Assembly (NCBI GenBank): GCA_947567425.1 | Contig: CANOLV010000011.1 | Span: forward strand, 16,399 to 80,398 | DNA: 64,000 bases | Reading direction: 5' to 3' | Source: an uncultured Porphyromonadaceae bacterium | GTDB lineage: Bacteria > Bacteroidota > Bacteroidia > Bacteroidales > Muribaculaceae | Part shown: positions 9,877 through 18,577 of the stretch, piece by piece | Numbering within the stretch: the first letter of the stretch is position 1 | Layout of the letters: every line of letters begins with the position of its first letter | The notes under the pieces: generated by a model | The model's input: only the letters and a program-made list of their open reading frames with translations | Databases searched by the model: none | Told to the model about the DNA's origin: nothing | Program-made: the position numbers and the translations under genes

Positions 9877-10077
9877 CTAATCGTCAAGCTCTTTGGTAAG
9901 CTTCTCCACGAGCGCGTCAACGTCGGTCTCGCTGCACATGATTCCTTTCTCGCGCAGGATATTGCAGATGCGGGCACGCAGATCCTCTCCTTTTTCAGGA
10001 GCGAACAGCAAAGCGGCTCCGGCACCGACAATGGCCCCGCCAAGGAATGCGGATATCAATCCAAGTGAATTATTCAT
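9877..10077 (-). CDS. YtxH domain protein
   Basis: A 66-residue protein of the YtxH family. It has an N-terminal Gly/Ala-rich membrane segment (LGLISAFLGGAIVGAGAALL), the family motif LFAPEKGEDLRARI, and an acidic amphipathic C-terminus. YtxH proteins are small general-stress envelope proteins of unknown biochemical function. It is a paralogue of the next gene to the right, 22 nt away, with the same layout and the shared APEKGED motif, so the pair arose by duplication. Confidence 0.85.
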   Translation of the reverse strand: MNNSLGLISAFLGGAIVGAGAALLFAPEKGEDLRARICNILREKGIMCSETDVDALVEKLTKELDD

Positions 10078-10099
10078 AACAGTAGCGGGATTTAATTAA

Positions 10100-10297
10100 C
10101 TACTTCTTTATCTCTTCGACAATCTCGTCAACAAGTTCGTCCATCTTGTCTTTTCTCAACGATATGCCCTTTTCGCGAAGGAACTCACGGATATTGCTAC
10201 GAGTATCCTCTCCCTTTTCAGGAGCGAGAAGGAGTCCGACTGCGGCTCCGGCTATTGCGCCGCTGATAACGGCGAGTACGATGTGTAATGGTTTCAT
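10100..10297 (-). CDS. YtxH domain protein (paralogue)
   Basis: A 65-residue YtxH protein with an N-terminal Ala/Gly-rich membrane helix (AVISGAIAGAAVGLLL), then LAPEKGEDTRSNIREFLREKG and a charged tail with alternating Glu and Lys. It is the first gene of the small-protein cluster 10297-9088. No function beyond membership of the stress-associated YtxH family can be assigned. Confidence 0.85.
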   Translation of the reverse strand: MKPLHIVLAVISGAIAGAAVGLLLAPEKGEDTRSNIREFLREKGISLRKDKMDELVDEIVEEIKK

Positions 10298-10406
10298 GTG
10301 AGTAATCTAATTGTTAAATTGTTAAAACACTATGCCACTAAAACGTTTCAGCAACGAAAAAGTTCTTGCGGCATAATGTAATTTATATATCAGCCGATGG
10401 TGGAGT

Positions 10407-11096
10407 CTATGCCTTACGCGCTTCCGCTACGTAGCCGAGAGCCTCGCGGCACTTTTCCGTCACGTATGCCCAGTCGCCGGCAACCACCTTGTCTTTCGGG
10501 AACAGCTTAGAGCCCATACCCACGCAATACACACCGGCCTTGATCCATGCCGACAGATTGTCCATGGTCGGCTCCACACCTCCGGTGACCATCAGCTTCG
10601 ACCAAGGCATCGGAGCGAGCAATCCCTTGACGAACTTCGGGCCGAGTACATCGCCTGGGAACACCTTGCATAAGTCGCAACCGGCCTCCTGGGCAAACCC
10701 GACTTCGGATATGCTCCCGCATCCGGGCGTGTACGGCACCAAACGACGATTGCACACCTTGGCCACTTCGGGATTAAACAACGGTCCGACCACAAAGGCG
10801 GCACCAAGCTGCAGATACAGCGCGGCCGTGGCCGGATCGACAATCGAACCGACACCTACGGCCATGTCGGGACACTCCTTGGCGGCAAACTTCACCACTT
10901 CGGAGAAAACTTCATGTGCGAAATCGCCACGGTTAGTGAACTCGAACGCACGGACACCGCCGTCGTAGCAAGCCTTAACGACATTTTTAGCCACTTCGGC
11001 ATCTTTATGATAGAATACGGGCACCATACCTGTGGTCCCGATTTTGGCCAAAACGGCCTGCTTGTCAAATCTGCTCATATCTCTTACGTATGTCAA
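10407..11096 (-). CDS. eda: KDPG/KHG aldolase
   Basis: A 229-residue class I aldolase that splits 2-keto-3-deoxy-6-phosphogluconate into pyruvate and glyceraldehyde 3-phosphate. The Schiff-base Lys lies in LCKVFPGD and the conserved Glu in FEFTNRGDF; the phosphate-binding VTGGVEPT motif follows. It lies 13 nt downstream of the KDG kinase gene, so the two enzymes act in series and are co-transcribed. They would serve uronate (pectin, alginate or glucuronate) catabolism rather than a full Entner-Doudoroff route, since no edd is nearby. Confidence 0.93.
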   Translation of the reverse strand: MTYVRDMSRFDKQAVLAKIGTTGMVPVFYHKDAEVAKNVVKACYDGGVRAFEFTNRGDFAHEVFSEVVKFAAKECPDMAVGVGSIVDPATAALYLQLGAAFVVGPLFNPEVAKVCNRRLVPYTPGCGSISEVGFAQEAGCDLCKVFPGDVLGPKFVKGLLAPMPWSKLMVTGGVEPTMDNLSAWIKAGVYCVGMGSKLFPKDKVVAGDWAYVTEKCREALGYVAEARKA

Positions 11097-11109
11097 TAAG
11101 TCAGGTCAA

Positions 11110-12138
11110 TTAACGCTGTACTCGTCCGTTGGCGTTGCCTCCGGCCAGAGCCTTCACCTCGTCCGCGCTCACCATGTTGAAGTCGCCGGGTATCGTATGC
11201 TTCAAAGCCGAAGCGGCAACAGCGAATTCAAGAGCCTCCTCCTGCGTGGGCATAGTGAGAAGTCCATGGATCACACCTCCGGAGAACGAATCGCCTCCGC
11301 CTACGCGGTCGATGATAGGATTGATGTCGTAGCGCTTTGACAGATAGAAGTCTTTGCCATTGTAGATCATGCCCTTCCAACCGTTGTGGGTGGCAGAGAA
11401 TGATTCACGGAGAGTCGATATCACATATTTGAATCCGAACTCCTTCATCATAGCCTCGAATATGCCCTTGTAACCTTCGGCGTCAGTAGCACCGGCCTCG
11501 ACATCTGCATCGGGCTTGAAGCCGAGGCACAGTTCAGCATCCTCTTCATTGCCGATACATACGTCGACATATTTCATAAGCGGGCGCATTATCGACTGTG
11601 CTTTCTCCTTAGTCCAAAGTTTCTTGCGGAAATTGAGGTCGACAGACACAGTGACCCCATGGCGCTTGGCCGCCTCACATGCAAGACGTGTCAGTTCGGC
11701 CGCCTTGTCGGATATGGCGGGTGTGATACCGCTCCAGTGGAACCAGTCGGCGCCATCCATTATAGCGTCAAAATCGAAGTCGGATGGGTCAGCCTCGGCT
11801 ATCGACGAGTGGGCACGGTCATATATCACCTTGCTCGGACGCATCGATGCTCCGGTCTCAAGATAGTAGATGCCCACGCGGTCGCCACCTCTGGCTATGT
11901 GGTCGGTATGCACGCCGTAACGACGCAGAGCATTTACGGCGGCCTGTCCTATCTCATGCTTCGGAAGCTTGCTGACAAAGTACGCTTCATGTCCGTAGTT
12001 TGCACAGCTGACAGCCACATTGGCCTCGCCGCCGCCATAGCAGGCGTCAAAGTTGTCCACTTGAACGAATCTTGAAAATCCGGGGGTAGAAAGACGGAGC
12101 ATGATCTCCCCCATGGTTATTATCTTTCCCATAATCAA
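11110..12138 (-). CDS. kdgK: 2-keto-3-deoxygluconate kinase
   Basis: A PfkB/ribokinase-family sugar kinase of 342 residues. The N-terminus has GEIMLRLSTPGF and the Gly-rich GGGEANVA; the C-terminal signature GGGDSFSGGV contains the catalytic Asp. With eda directly downstream the substrate is most likely 2-keto-3-deoxygluconate, phosphorylated to KDPG. Two starts are possible, at 12138 and at the Met two codons later (12132). A promoter with a GTTG/TAAATTTG pair lies just upstream. Confidence 0.88.
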   Translation of the reverse strand: MIMGKIITMGEIMLRLSTPGFSRFVQVDNFDACYGGGEANVAVSCANYGHEAYFVSKLPKHEIGQAAVNALRRYGVHTDHIARGGDRVGIYYLETGASMRPSKVIYDRAHSSIAEADPSDFDFDAIMDGADWFHWSGITPAISDKAAELTRLACEAAKRHGVTVSVDLNFRKKLWTKEKAQSIMRPLMKYVDVCIGNEEDAELCLGFKPDADVEAGATDAEGYKGIFEAMMKEFGFKYVISTLRESFSATHNGWKGMIYNGKDFYLSKRYDINPIIDRVGGGDSFSGGVIHGLLTMPTQEEALEFAVAASALKHTIPGDFNMVSADEVKALAGGNANGRVQR

Positions 12139-12159
12139 TCTTAAATTTATTAACTAATG

Positions 12160-12191
12160 CAAATTTAGCCATAAATACGTCCTGGCACAAC
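12160..12191 (-). promoter_or_regulatory. Promoter of kdgK-eda
   Basis: On the minus strand GTTG (12188-12191) is separated by 20 nt from TAAATTTG (12160-12167), close to the Bacteroidota consensus. The kdgK start is 22-28 nt downstream. Confidence 0.6.
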
Positions 12192-12207
12192 AATTCTTCC
12201 TAAAAAC

Positions 12208-12239
12208 TTTTGGAGCCGTGTCCCGGCACGGCTCCAAAA
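12208..12239 (-). terminator. Terminator after yqgE
   Basis: Perfect 13-bp arms (TTTTGGAGCCGTG at 12208-12220 and its complement at 12227-12239) with a 6-nt loop, followed on the minus strand by AAAAGTTTTTAGG. It sits 11 nt past the yqgE stop. Confidence 0.8.
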
Positions 12240-12249
12240 TAGCGTTCGA

Positions 12250-12855
12250 TCAATTAAAGTGGGGATGCTGCGGATGGTAGCGCCACCATCGGTAGTCGCG
12301 TCCCATACGCTTTACCGTGCCGTGCCAATAACCATCGTCGGAACCGGTCAGAACTTCCCTGCCGTCGGCAATAGGCGTCACAGCCCAAATGTTCTGACGC
12401 AGCTCGTCGTCGAGCTGTCCGGCATCCCAGCCACTGTAGCCCAGATAGAACCTGACGTTGCCCTCCACCGGATAACCTGAATTCACGTAATCTATCAGAC
12501 AGTCGAAATCACCTCCGATAAACAACCCCGTGCCGCGAATAGGCTTGGATCCGGGGATTATGTCGCCGAGCGTGTGTATGAAGTACAGCCTGTCGCGCGA
12601 CATCGGGCCTCCGCAATATACCGGAATAGGCTCATCTCTCGATACAGAGCTGACCAAATCGGCCAAATTATATGAAGTGGACTTATTCATCACGAGACCC
12701 ATCGACACCTCCCCGTCCTCGTAGTCGATGAGGCATATAACAGCATGATTAAAATAGCTCTCTTTCAAGAACGGTTCAGCCACAAGAAGCGAGCCGGGCG
12801 ATGGTTTTTCATTCGGCAGATCGATATTAAACAAGTCTGAGTTAAACAATTTCAT
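12250..12855 (-). CDS. yqgE: YqgE/AlgH family protein
   Basis: The start is set at the ATG at 12855 (MKLFNSDLF...), which gives about 201 residues, the usual length; an upstream in-frame extension lacks family character. Hallmarks are GSLLVAEPFL near the N-terminus and GLVMNKSTSY. The family is widespread in Bacteroidota and proteobacteria. Its molecular role is poorly defined (AlgH was first linked to alginate regulation in Pseudomonas). It lies divergent to ychF. Confidence 0.88.
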   Translation of the reverse strand: MKLFNSDLFNIDLPNEKPSPGSLLVAEPFLKESYFNHAVICLIDYEDGEVSMGLVMNKSTSYNLADLVSSVSRDEPIPVYCGGPMSRDRLYFIHTLGDIIPGSKPIRGTGLFIGGDFDCLIDYVNSGYPVEGNVRFYLGYSGWDAGQLDDELRQNIWAVTPIADGREVLTGSDDGYWHGTVKRMGRDYRWWRYHPQHPHFN

Positions 12856-12955
12856 AAGCACATCGATATTTAGAGGATGTAAATATACACAAAACAGTTC
12901 GATAATGCAAATAAATTCAGGAATCCGACACACGACTGCCGCAGAGAGCCGGAAG

Positions 12956-12986
12956 TTGGATATGTCGCTTTTATTGAGTAACTTTG
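12956..12986 (+). promoter_or_regulatory. Promoter of ychF
   Basis: TTG at 12956-12958, a 20-nt spacer and TAACTTTG at 12979-12986 match the Bacteroidota promoter pattern, about 60 nt before the ychF ATG. Confidence 0.6.
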
Positions 12987-13046
12987 CACCGCGATTCGAG
13001 ATTCGCGAATTTAAAATAGTCATTTAACAAAGAATTATATAGATTC

Positions 13047-14150
13047 ATGGCACTTCAATGCGGCATAGTGGGACTGCCCAACGTAGGCAAATCCACACTG
13101 TTCAACTGTTTATCAAACGCTAAGGCTCAATCAGCCAACTTTCCATTCTGCACTATCGAACCAAATGTAGGCGTCATAACCGTCCCCGACGACCGCCTCA
13201 CGAAACTGGTGGAAATGTGCCAGCCCAAGAGCGTGGTTCCCGCTACGGTAGAGATCGTGGACATAGCCGGACTGGTGAAGGGCGCGAGCAAAGGCGAGGG
13301 GCTCGGAAATAAATTTCTGGCCAATATCCGCGAGACGGACGCCATAATCCACGTGTTGAGATGCTTTGACGACGACAACATCACGCACGTCGACGGATCG
13401 GTAGACCCTGTCCGCGATAAAGAGATTATCGACTTTGAACTGCAGCTGAAGGATCTGGAGACTGTGGAATCACGCATGGCAAAAACCCAGAAACAAGCGC
13501 AGACCGGAGGCGACAAAGCCGCAAAGATGCAGTATGAAGTGCTGAGCCGCTATAAAGAAGCTCTCGATCAGGGCAAACCGGCCCGTGCGGTGACATTCGA
13601 CAGCGTTGACGAACAGCGCTTCGCCCATGACTTGTTTCTGCTCACCAACAAGCCCGTGCTCTATGTGTGCAACGTAGACGACTCATCGGCCGTCAACGGA
13701 AATGCATACGTAGAAGCAGTAAGGGAAGCCGTAAAGGATGAAAACGCTCAGATATTAATCGTGGCCGCGCAGACTGAAGCCGACATAGCCGAGCTGGACA
13801 CCTGGGAAGAGCGCCAGGAGTTTCTGAACGAGATCGGACTCAAAGAGTCGGGAGTCAGCCGTCTGATCCGCTCAGCCTATGCCCTGCTGAATCTGCAGAC
13901 ATACTTCACGGCCGGTCCGGACGAAGTCAGAGCCTGGACATTCATGCGTGGATCAAAAGCGCCGCAGTGTGCCGGCATCATACATACGGATTTTGAAAAG
14001 GGATTCATACGCGCCGAAGTGATCAAATATGACGACTACGTGGCACTCGGCGGCGAGACCGGAGTCAAAGAGGCAGGAAAGCTCGGCATCGAAGGCAAGG
14101 AATATGTGGTCCAGGACGGCGACATAATGCACTTCCGCTTCAATGTCTGA
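13047..14150 (+). CDS. ychF: Redox-regulated ATPase YchF (Obg family)
   Basis: A 367-residue member of the Obg GTPase superfamily that prefers ATP. It has G1 (GLPNVGKST), G3-like DIAGLVKGAS, and CNVDDS in place of a canonical NKxD. The C-terminal TGS domain (about residues 280-367) ends in QDGDIMHFRFNV, the standard YchF end. It binds ribosomes and is linked to translation and oxidative-stress control. Length and domains are normal. Confidence 0.95.
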   Translation: MALQCGIVGLPNVGKSTLFNCLSNAKAQSANFPFCTIEPNVGVITVPDDRLTKLVEMCQPKSVVPATVEIVDIAGLVKGASKGEGLGNKFLANIRETDAIIHVLRCFDDDNITHVDGSVDPVRDKEIIDFELQLKDLETVESRMAKTQKQAQTGGDKAAKMQYEVLSRYKEALDQGKPARAVTFDSVDEQRFAHDLFLLTNKPVLYVCNVDDSSAVNGNAYVEAVREAVKDENAQILIVAAQTEADIAELDTWEERQEFLNEIGLKESGVSRLIRSAYALLNLQTYFTAGPDEVRAWTFMRGSKAPQCAGIIHTDFEKGFIRAEVIKYDDYVALGGETGVKEAGKLGIEGKEYVVQDGDIMHFRFNV

Positions 14151-14243
14151 ACCGGGATATACACATATATAATATATAATGCCATAGTCAGCGGACTGTA
14201 TGAGCCTCACATGCCATGCAGTCCGCTTACCGTAGGCGGGTGT

Positions 14244-14268
14244 CCGCAAAATTGCGGGAAGTTTTTTT
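14244..14268 (+). terminator. Terminator after ychF
   Basis: CCGCAA and TTGCGG (14244-14257) form a short hairpin followed by GAAG and a T7 tract (14262-14268). A second inverted repeat (14190-14198 with 14219-14227) lies just before it. Confidence 0.65.
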
Positions 14269-14335
14269 AACATGTGTGAAAACTTTTTGCCGGGCATCTA
14301 CGTTTTTAATTCAGAAAGTTTTCAATTATCTATTT

Positions 14336-15541
14336 ATGAGTGGGAAAATTCGATTGTTAATTGCGGTATTGATCTCTTATCCCTTGTGCGGAATGTCTGC
14401 CCAGGGGATAAGAGACATTGTTGATCGTCTGCAGAGTATAGAGTGCTACCGCGCCACGGTCGACTATCAGGTCCTGATGTCGCTGCAGGACGATGTCAGA
14501 TATTCAGTGGACCTAATGTCAAAATCAGTACCCGGCGACACGCTGATACCATGTGAGTATGTGATCGACTGGAAAGTAAACAGCGACGAGAGCAATGCCA
14601 AGGGATTTTCGGCATATTTCAAAGGCAATGCTTACGCCTTCAGGGGCGAACGCCTGGTAGAATACCACCACGAACGCGAACCTCAGCAATTCATGAACCG
14701 TGGCATAGGAGCGGCATCGATTCCCGGCGTCCACCGTCAGGCCCTGTTCATAAATCTATTGCCCCAGCTAATAGCAGAGGATCTTGAAGAGATTATGACA
14801 TCGCCGGACTACGTCTACAAATTTCATCCCGACACGGTGGTGGACGGACACAGATCGAAAGCGGTCGAAGCCGTGATGACCATGGGTGGCGAGGTCTACC
14901 GAGAGGTACTATACGCATTTGACTACGACTCTGCGATGCCCCTCTTCTCTGAATTTGAGAACAATCCGGGGGCCCTGGCCGAACAGACCATCACCAGCCG
15001 ATATACGTATCCTCAGGAAAAGGCATCATGCACCGACATAAGCGAGGAAAACCTGCGCGAAATGTATCCTGAAATATTCGACAAATTCAGAGAGAGCAAC
15101 TACGCCATCGAGAATCTGCCCGGACAGCGCATGCCGTCGTTCGCACTTCCCACGACTACGGGCGAACGCTATGTACATCATGCCGGCGACGGATTCCGGA
15201 CGGCAACATTGATAGTGCTGATCGACCCGAAGTCTACATTTGCGTCCAAAACCGTAGAATCAGTGCGTCAGGGGGTTTCGGCCCTACCCTACAACGCCGA
15301 CATAATCTGGGCATTCATAAGCAACAACACGGACGAGATCGAATCAGTGGTGGAGCGTCCGGATGTAGGCGAACATCTGCTTCAGAGCGCAAAGTCGCTT
15401 GCCCGCGACTGCGGCGCGGCATCTTTCCCGGTAATTATCTTCTCAGAAAAGGACGGAACGGTCAAAGATGTCATCGTCGGATTCAACAATGACATGTCAG
15501 ATATTGTTATAGAGAAAGCATTAAGGCTCAACATGCAATGA
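14336..15541 (+). CDS. Exported protein with C-terminal thioredoxin-like fold
   Basis: The start at 14336 opens a signal peptide (LLIAVLISYPLCGMSAQG), so the product is about 401 residues and periplasmic. Residues about 25-250 look like a beta-rich domain reminiscent of LolA-type outer-membrane lipoprotein carriers, though I see no decisive motif. Residues about 270-400 resemble a TlpA-like thioredoxin fold (LPGQRMPSFALPTTTGERY), but there is no CxxC: the expected position reads DPKSTFASK. It may therefore be a non-redox thioredoxin fold. The next gene is the thiol peroxidase tpx, 41 nt away. Confidence 0.6.
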   Translation: MSGKIRLLIAVLISYPLCGMSAQGIRDIVDRLQSIECYRATVDYQVLMSLQDDVRYSVDLMSKSVPGDTLIPCEYVIDWKVNSDESNAKGFSAYFKGNAYAFRGERLVEYHHEREPQQFMNRGIGAASIPGVHRQALFINLLPQLIAEDLEEIMTSPDYVYKFHPDTVVDGHRSKAVEAVMTMGGEVYREVLYAFDYDSAMPLFSEFENNPGALAEQTITSRYTYPQEKASCTDISEENLREMYPEIFDKFRESNYAIENLPGQRMPSFALPTTTGERYVHHAGDGFRTATLIVLIDPKSTFASKTVESVRQGVSALPYNADIIWAFISNNTDEIESVVERPDVGEHLLQSAKSLARDCGAASFPVIIFSEKDGTVKDVIVGFNNDMSDIVIEKALRLNMQ

Positions 15542-15582
15542 GCATAGATAAATAACAATAGTTTAAACAAAAGACATATTAT

Positions 15583-16080
15583 ATGGAAACAGTTTATTTC
15601 AATGGCGTAGAATGCCATACTTACGGAAACCTGCCCAAAGTCGGAGAAAAAGCTCCGGAGTTCGCACTGACCGGCATCGGTCTTAAAGAAGTGACAGAAA
15701 AGGATTTTCCAGGCAAAAAAATCGTACTCAATATATTTCCGAGCCTCGACACGCCTGTCTGCGCCACAAGCGTGCGCAAGTTCAATGTCGACGCAGCCGA
15801 AAAGAAAGGGGCCACAGTGATATGCGTGTCCATGGACCTGCCGTTTGCCATGCAGAGATTCTGCACCGCAAACGAAATCAACAATGTGGTGCCGGCATCG
15901 GCGTTCCGCTCACCCAAATTCCTGGAAGACTACGGTGTGCAGCTGGTCGACGGCCCGCTTAAAGGCCTTTTGGCCCGTGCGGTGATTATCCTTGACGAAG
16001 ACAGGAAAGTCATATACCGCGAACTTGTGGAAGAAATCACAAAAGAACCCGACTACAAGGAGGCATTAAAGATGCTCTGA
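15583..16080 (+). CDS. tpx: Thiol peroxidase
   Basis: A 165-residue atypical 2-Cys peroxiredoxin. The peroxidatic Cys is in SLDTPVCATSVRKF and the resolving Cys in FAMQRFCTANE, the standard spacing of Tpx. It reduces peroxides using thioredoxin, usually in the cytoplasm or periplasm. It is complete and ends with a nested hairpin terminator. Confidence 0.95.
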   Translation: METVYFNGVECHTYGNLPKVGEKAPEFALTGIGLKEVTEKDFPGKKIVLNIFPSLDTPVCATSVRKFNVDAAEKKGATVICVSMDLPFAMQRFCTANEINNVVPASAFRSPKFLEDYGVQLVDGPLKGLLARAVIILDEDRKVIYRELVEEITKEPDYKEALKML

Positions 16081-16108
16081 TAGAAACAGAAAACGATTAA
16101 ACAGATAT

Positions 16109-16150
16109 GACGCATCAGGCAGACCGACCACAAACTCTGCCGGATGCGTC
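16109..16150 (+). terminator. Terminator after tpx
   Basis: A nested stem of GACGCATC (16109-16116) with GATGCGTC (16143-16150), and inside it GGCAGA with TCTGCC, followed by TTGCTTAT. The rest of 16151-16300 is AT-rich and holds no gene. Confidence 0.65.
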
Positions 16151-16300
16151 TTGCTTATATATGCCCAATGCAGACCAAATAATTCCAAAGAGGCAAAAGT
16201 CAAATACTTTCAATTTTCATCCCGCATAACCAACTATGCAACAATATTTTATATTTAAGATTTTTTAATATTGACCGCAATTAAATATTATTCACACAAC

Positions 16301-16331
16301 TTGTTAATTACGGACATAAACCTTATATTTG
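16301..16331 (+). promoter_or_regulatory. Promoter of the ior operon
   Basis: TTG at 16301-16303, a 20-nt spacer and TATATTTG at 16324-16331. The iorA ATG is 22 nt downstream, which fits a short leader. Confidence 0.7.
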
Positions 16332-16353
16332 TGTAAATCATGAAAACATAGTT

Positions 16354-17946
16354 ATGAACGACAAACGTCTACTGCTTGGCGACGAGGCAATAGCTTTAGG
16401 AGCTATCAATGCCGGCCTTTCCGGGGTATACGCATACCCCGGCACCCCTTCTACCGAAATTACCGAATTTATCCAGAACGACCCTCTTGCGAAAGCGAGG
16501 TCCATCCACTCGAAATGGTCGACCAACGAGAAGACCGCCATGGAGGAGGCCTTAGGGATGTCGTATATGGGAAAACGTTCGCTCGTATGCATGAAACATG
16601 TGGGAATGAATGTGGCCGCGGATGCCTTTGTCAACTCTGCCATGACAGGCACCAACGGTGGACTCATAGTGGTAGCGGCCGACGACCCTTCAATGCATTC
16701 GTCGCAAAATGAACAGGACTCCCGGTTCTACGGCAAGTTTGCCATGATACCGATATTGGAACCGTCGTCGCAGCAGGAAGCCTACGACATGATGTCGTAC
16801 GGCTTTGACTACTCCGAGCGCCACAGAACACCGGTGCTGATGAGGATGGTGACGCGCATGGCCCACTCCAGAGCTGTAGTCGTGGCCGAAGAACCGAGGG
16901 AACAGAACCCCATGTCGTTCCCGGCAAACCCAAACGACTGGGTACTTATGCCGGCAGTGGCCCGTCGTCGCAACCAGGAGCTTATAAAGCTGAACGAACA
17001 GTTTCTGTCCGATGCCGAGACATCGCCTTTCAACAAGCTTACATCCGGCAAGGACCGTTCTATGGGCATAATAGCCTGCGGAATAGCCTACAACTACCTG
17101 ATGGAACTTTATCCTGACGGATGTCCATACTCCGTGATAAAGCTGTCGCAATATCCTATCCCGACAGGATTGGTCAAAGAACTGGCTTCGGCATCCGACC
17201 GCATACTTGTGCTCGAAGACGGACAGCCCTTCGTGGAAGAGGCCGTAAGGGGAATCCTTCCCACCCCGGTCCCCGTCATAGGACGTCTGTCAGGCGACCT
17301 GCCACGGACAGGCGAGCTGACACCCGACAATATACGTCCGGCCCTCAACCTGGCACCGATAGAGACATTCGACCCCTGCCCGCTCGTAGTGCCGCGTCCG
17401 CCCGCCCTATGCCAAGGGTGCGGCCACCGCGACATGTATGCGGCGCTCAACGAGGTATTGGCCGAGTATGAGCATCCGCGTGTGTTCAGCGACATCGGCT
17501 GCTACACATTGGGCTTCCTGCCTCCATACCGCGCCATCCACTCAGTGGTCGACATGGGCGCATCGATCACAATGGCCAAAGGAGCCTCCGATGCCGGCCA
17601 ACATCCGTCAGTGGCAGTGATAGGCGACTCCACATTCACGCATTCCGGAATGACCGGACTGCTGGACGCAGTAAACGAAAACTCAAACATCACCGTGGTG
17701 ATTTCCGACAATCTGACCACCGGAATGACCGGAGGACAAGATTCAGCCGGCACAGGCCGCTTCGAGAGCATCTGCAAAGGTCTCGGAGTGGCGGAGGAAC
17801 ATGTCAGAGTGGTCGTTCCTCTACCAAAGAACATGGAAGAGATGAAGGATATAATCCGCCAAGAAATCAATCATAACGGCGTAAGTGTGATCATACCCCG
17901 ACGCGAGTGCATCCAGACTGCCCGCCGACACGCTAAAAAACAATAA
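16354..17946 (+). CDS. iorA: Indolepyruvate:ferredoxin oxidoreductase, alpha subunit
   Basis: A 530-residue TPP-dependent 2-oxoacid oxidoreductase subunit. The N-terminal pyrimidine-binding half begins near LLGDEAIALGAINAGLSG, and the C-terminal TPP half contains ALCQGCGHRDMY and the metal/TPP-binding region GDSTFTHSGMTG. With IorB it oxidatively decarboxylates arylpyruvates to aryl-acetyl-CoA using ferredoxin. The typical archaeal and clostridial enzyme has about 600 residues with two 4Fe-4S clusters at the C-terminus. Here the protein ends at RRHAKKQ with no CxxCxxC motifs, so the ferredoxin domain is absent. Confidence 0.88.
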   Translation: MNDKRLLLGDEAIALGAINAGLSGVYAYPGTPSTEITEFIQNDPLAKARSIHSKWSTNEKTAMEEALGMSYMGKRSLVCMKHVGMNVAADAFVNSAMTGTNGGLIVVAADDPSMHSSQNEQDSRFYGKFAMIPILEPSSQQEAYDMMSYGFDYSERHRTPVLMRMVTRMAHSRAVVVAEEPREQNPMSFPANPNDWVLMPAVARRRNQELIKLNEQFLSDAETSPFNKLTSGKDRSMGIIACGIAYNYLMELYPDGCPYSVIKLSQYPIPTGLVKELASASDRILVLEDGQPFVEEAVRGILPTPVPVIGRLSGDLPRTGELTPDNIRPALNLAPIETFDPCPLVVPRPPALCQGCGHRDMYAALNEVLAEYEHPRVFSDIGCYTLGFLPPYRAIHSVVDMGASITMAKGASDAGQHPSVAVIGDSTFTHSGMTGLLDAVNENSNITVVISDNLTTGMTGGQDSAGTGRFESICKGLGVAEEHVRVVVPLPKNMEEMKDIIRQEINHNGVSVIIPRRECIQTARRHAKKQ

Positions 17947-17951
17947 CGACA

Positions 17952-18548
17952 ATGCAGACCGACATAATACTCTCAGGCGTAGGAGGACAAGGAATCCTCT
18001 CGATAGCCACCATCATAGGCGCGACGGCGATAACCGAAGGCCTTTACATCAAGCAAGCCGAAGTACATGGAATGAGCCAGCGAGGCGGCGATGTACAGTC
18101 AAATCTGCGTATCAGCTCTAACCCGATCAACTCGGACCTAATACCGACAGGTTGCGCCGACATCATAATCTCGCTCGAGCCAATGGAAGCCCTGCGCTAT
18201 CTGCCATACCTGAAGCGTGACGGATGGGTGATCACGAGCACGTCGCCGTTTGTCAACATACCGAACTATCCGGAACCGGACAAACTTAAGGAGGCTCTCG
18301 AAGCACTGCCCCGACACGTGGCGATAGATGTCGACACGCTCGCCAAAGAAGCGGCCTCGCCAAGAGCCGCCAACATCGTGCTTCTCGGCGCGGCCTCGCC
18401 ATTCCTCGGTCTGCCCGAGGCACAGATAGAGAATGCCATCCGCAATATTTTCGCACGAAAAGGCGAGCAGGTGGTGGAGATGAACATAAAGGCATTCCGC
18501 GCAGGTCTTGAATATGCAAAAGGACACGCCCGGACTAAACCTGCCTGA
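17952..18548 (+). CDS. iorB: Indolepyruvate:ferredoxin oxidoreductase, beta subunit
   Basis: The 198-residue gamma/beta partner of IorA (POR_N-like pyruvate-ferredoxin oxidoreductase catalytic domain). It starts with ILSGVGGQGILSIATI and has the conserved AEVHGMSQRGGDVQS segment that contacts CoA. It lies 5 nt after iorA, so the subunits are made together. The electron acceptor is presumably a separate ferredoxin, since neither subunit carries Fe-S motifs. Confidence 0.9.
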   Translation: MQTDIILSGVGGQGILSIATIIGATAITEGLYIKQAEVHGMSQRGGDVQSNLRISSNPINSDLIPTGCADIIISLEPMEALRYLPYLKRDGWVITSTSPFVNIPNYPEPDKLKEALEALPRHVAIDVDTLAKEAASPRAANIVLLGAASPFLGLPEAQIENAIRNIFARKGEQVVEMNIKAFRAGLEYAKGHARTKPA

Positions 18549-18577
18549 TTATACATAACCGACAAACCCTCACAGCT

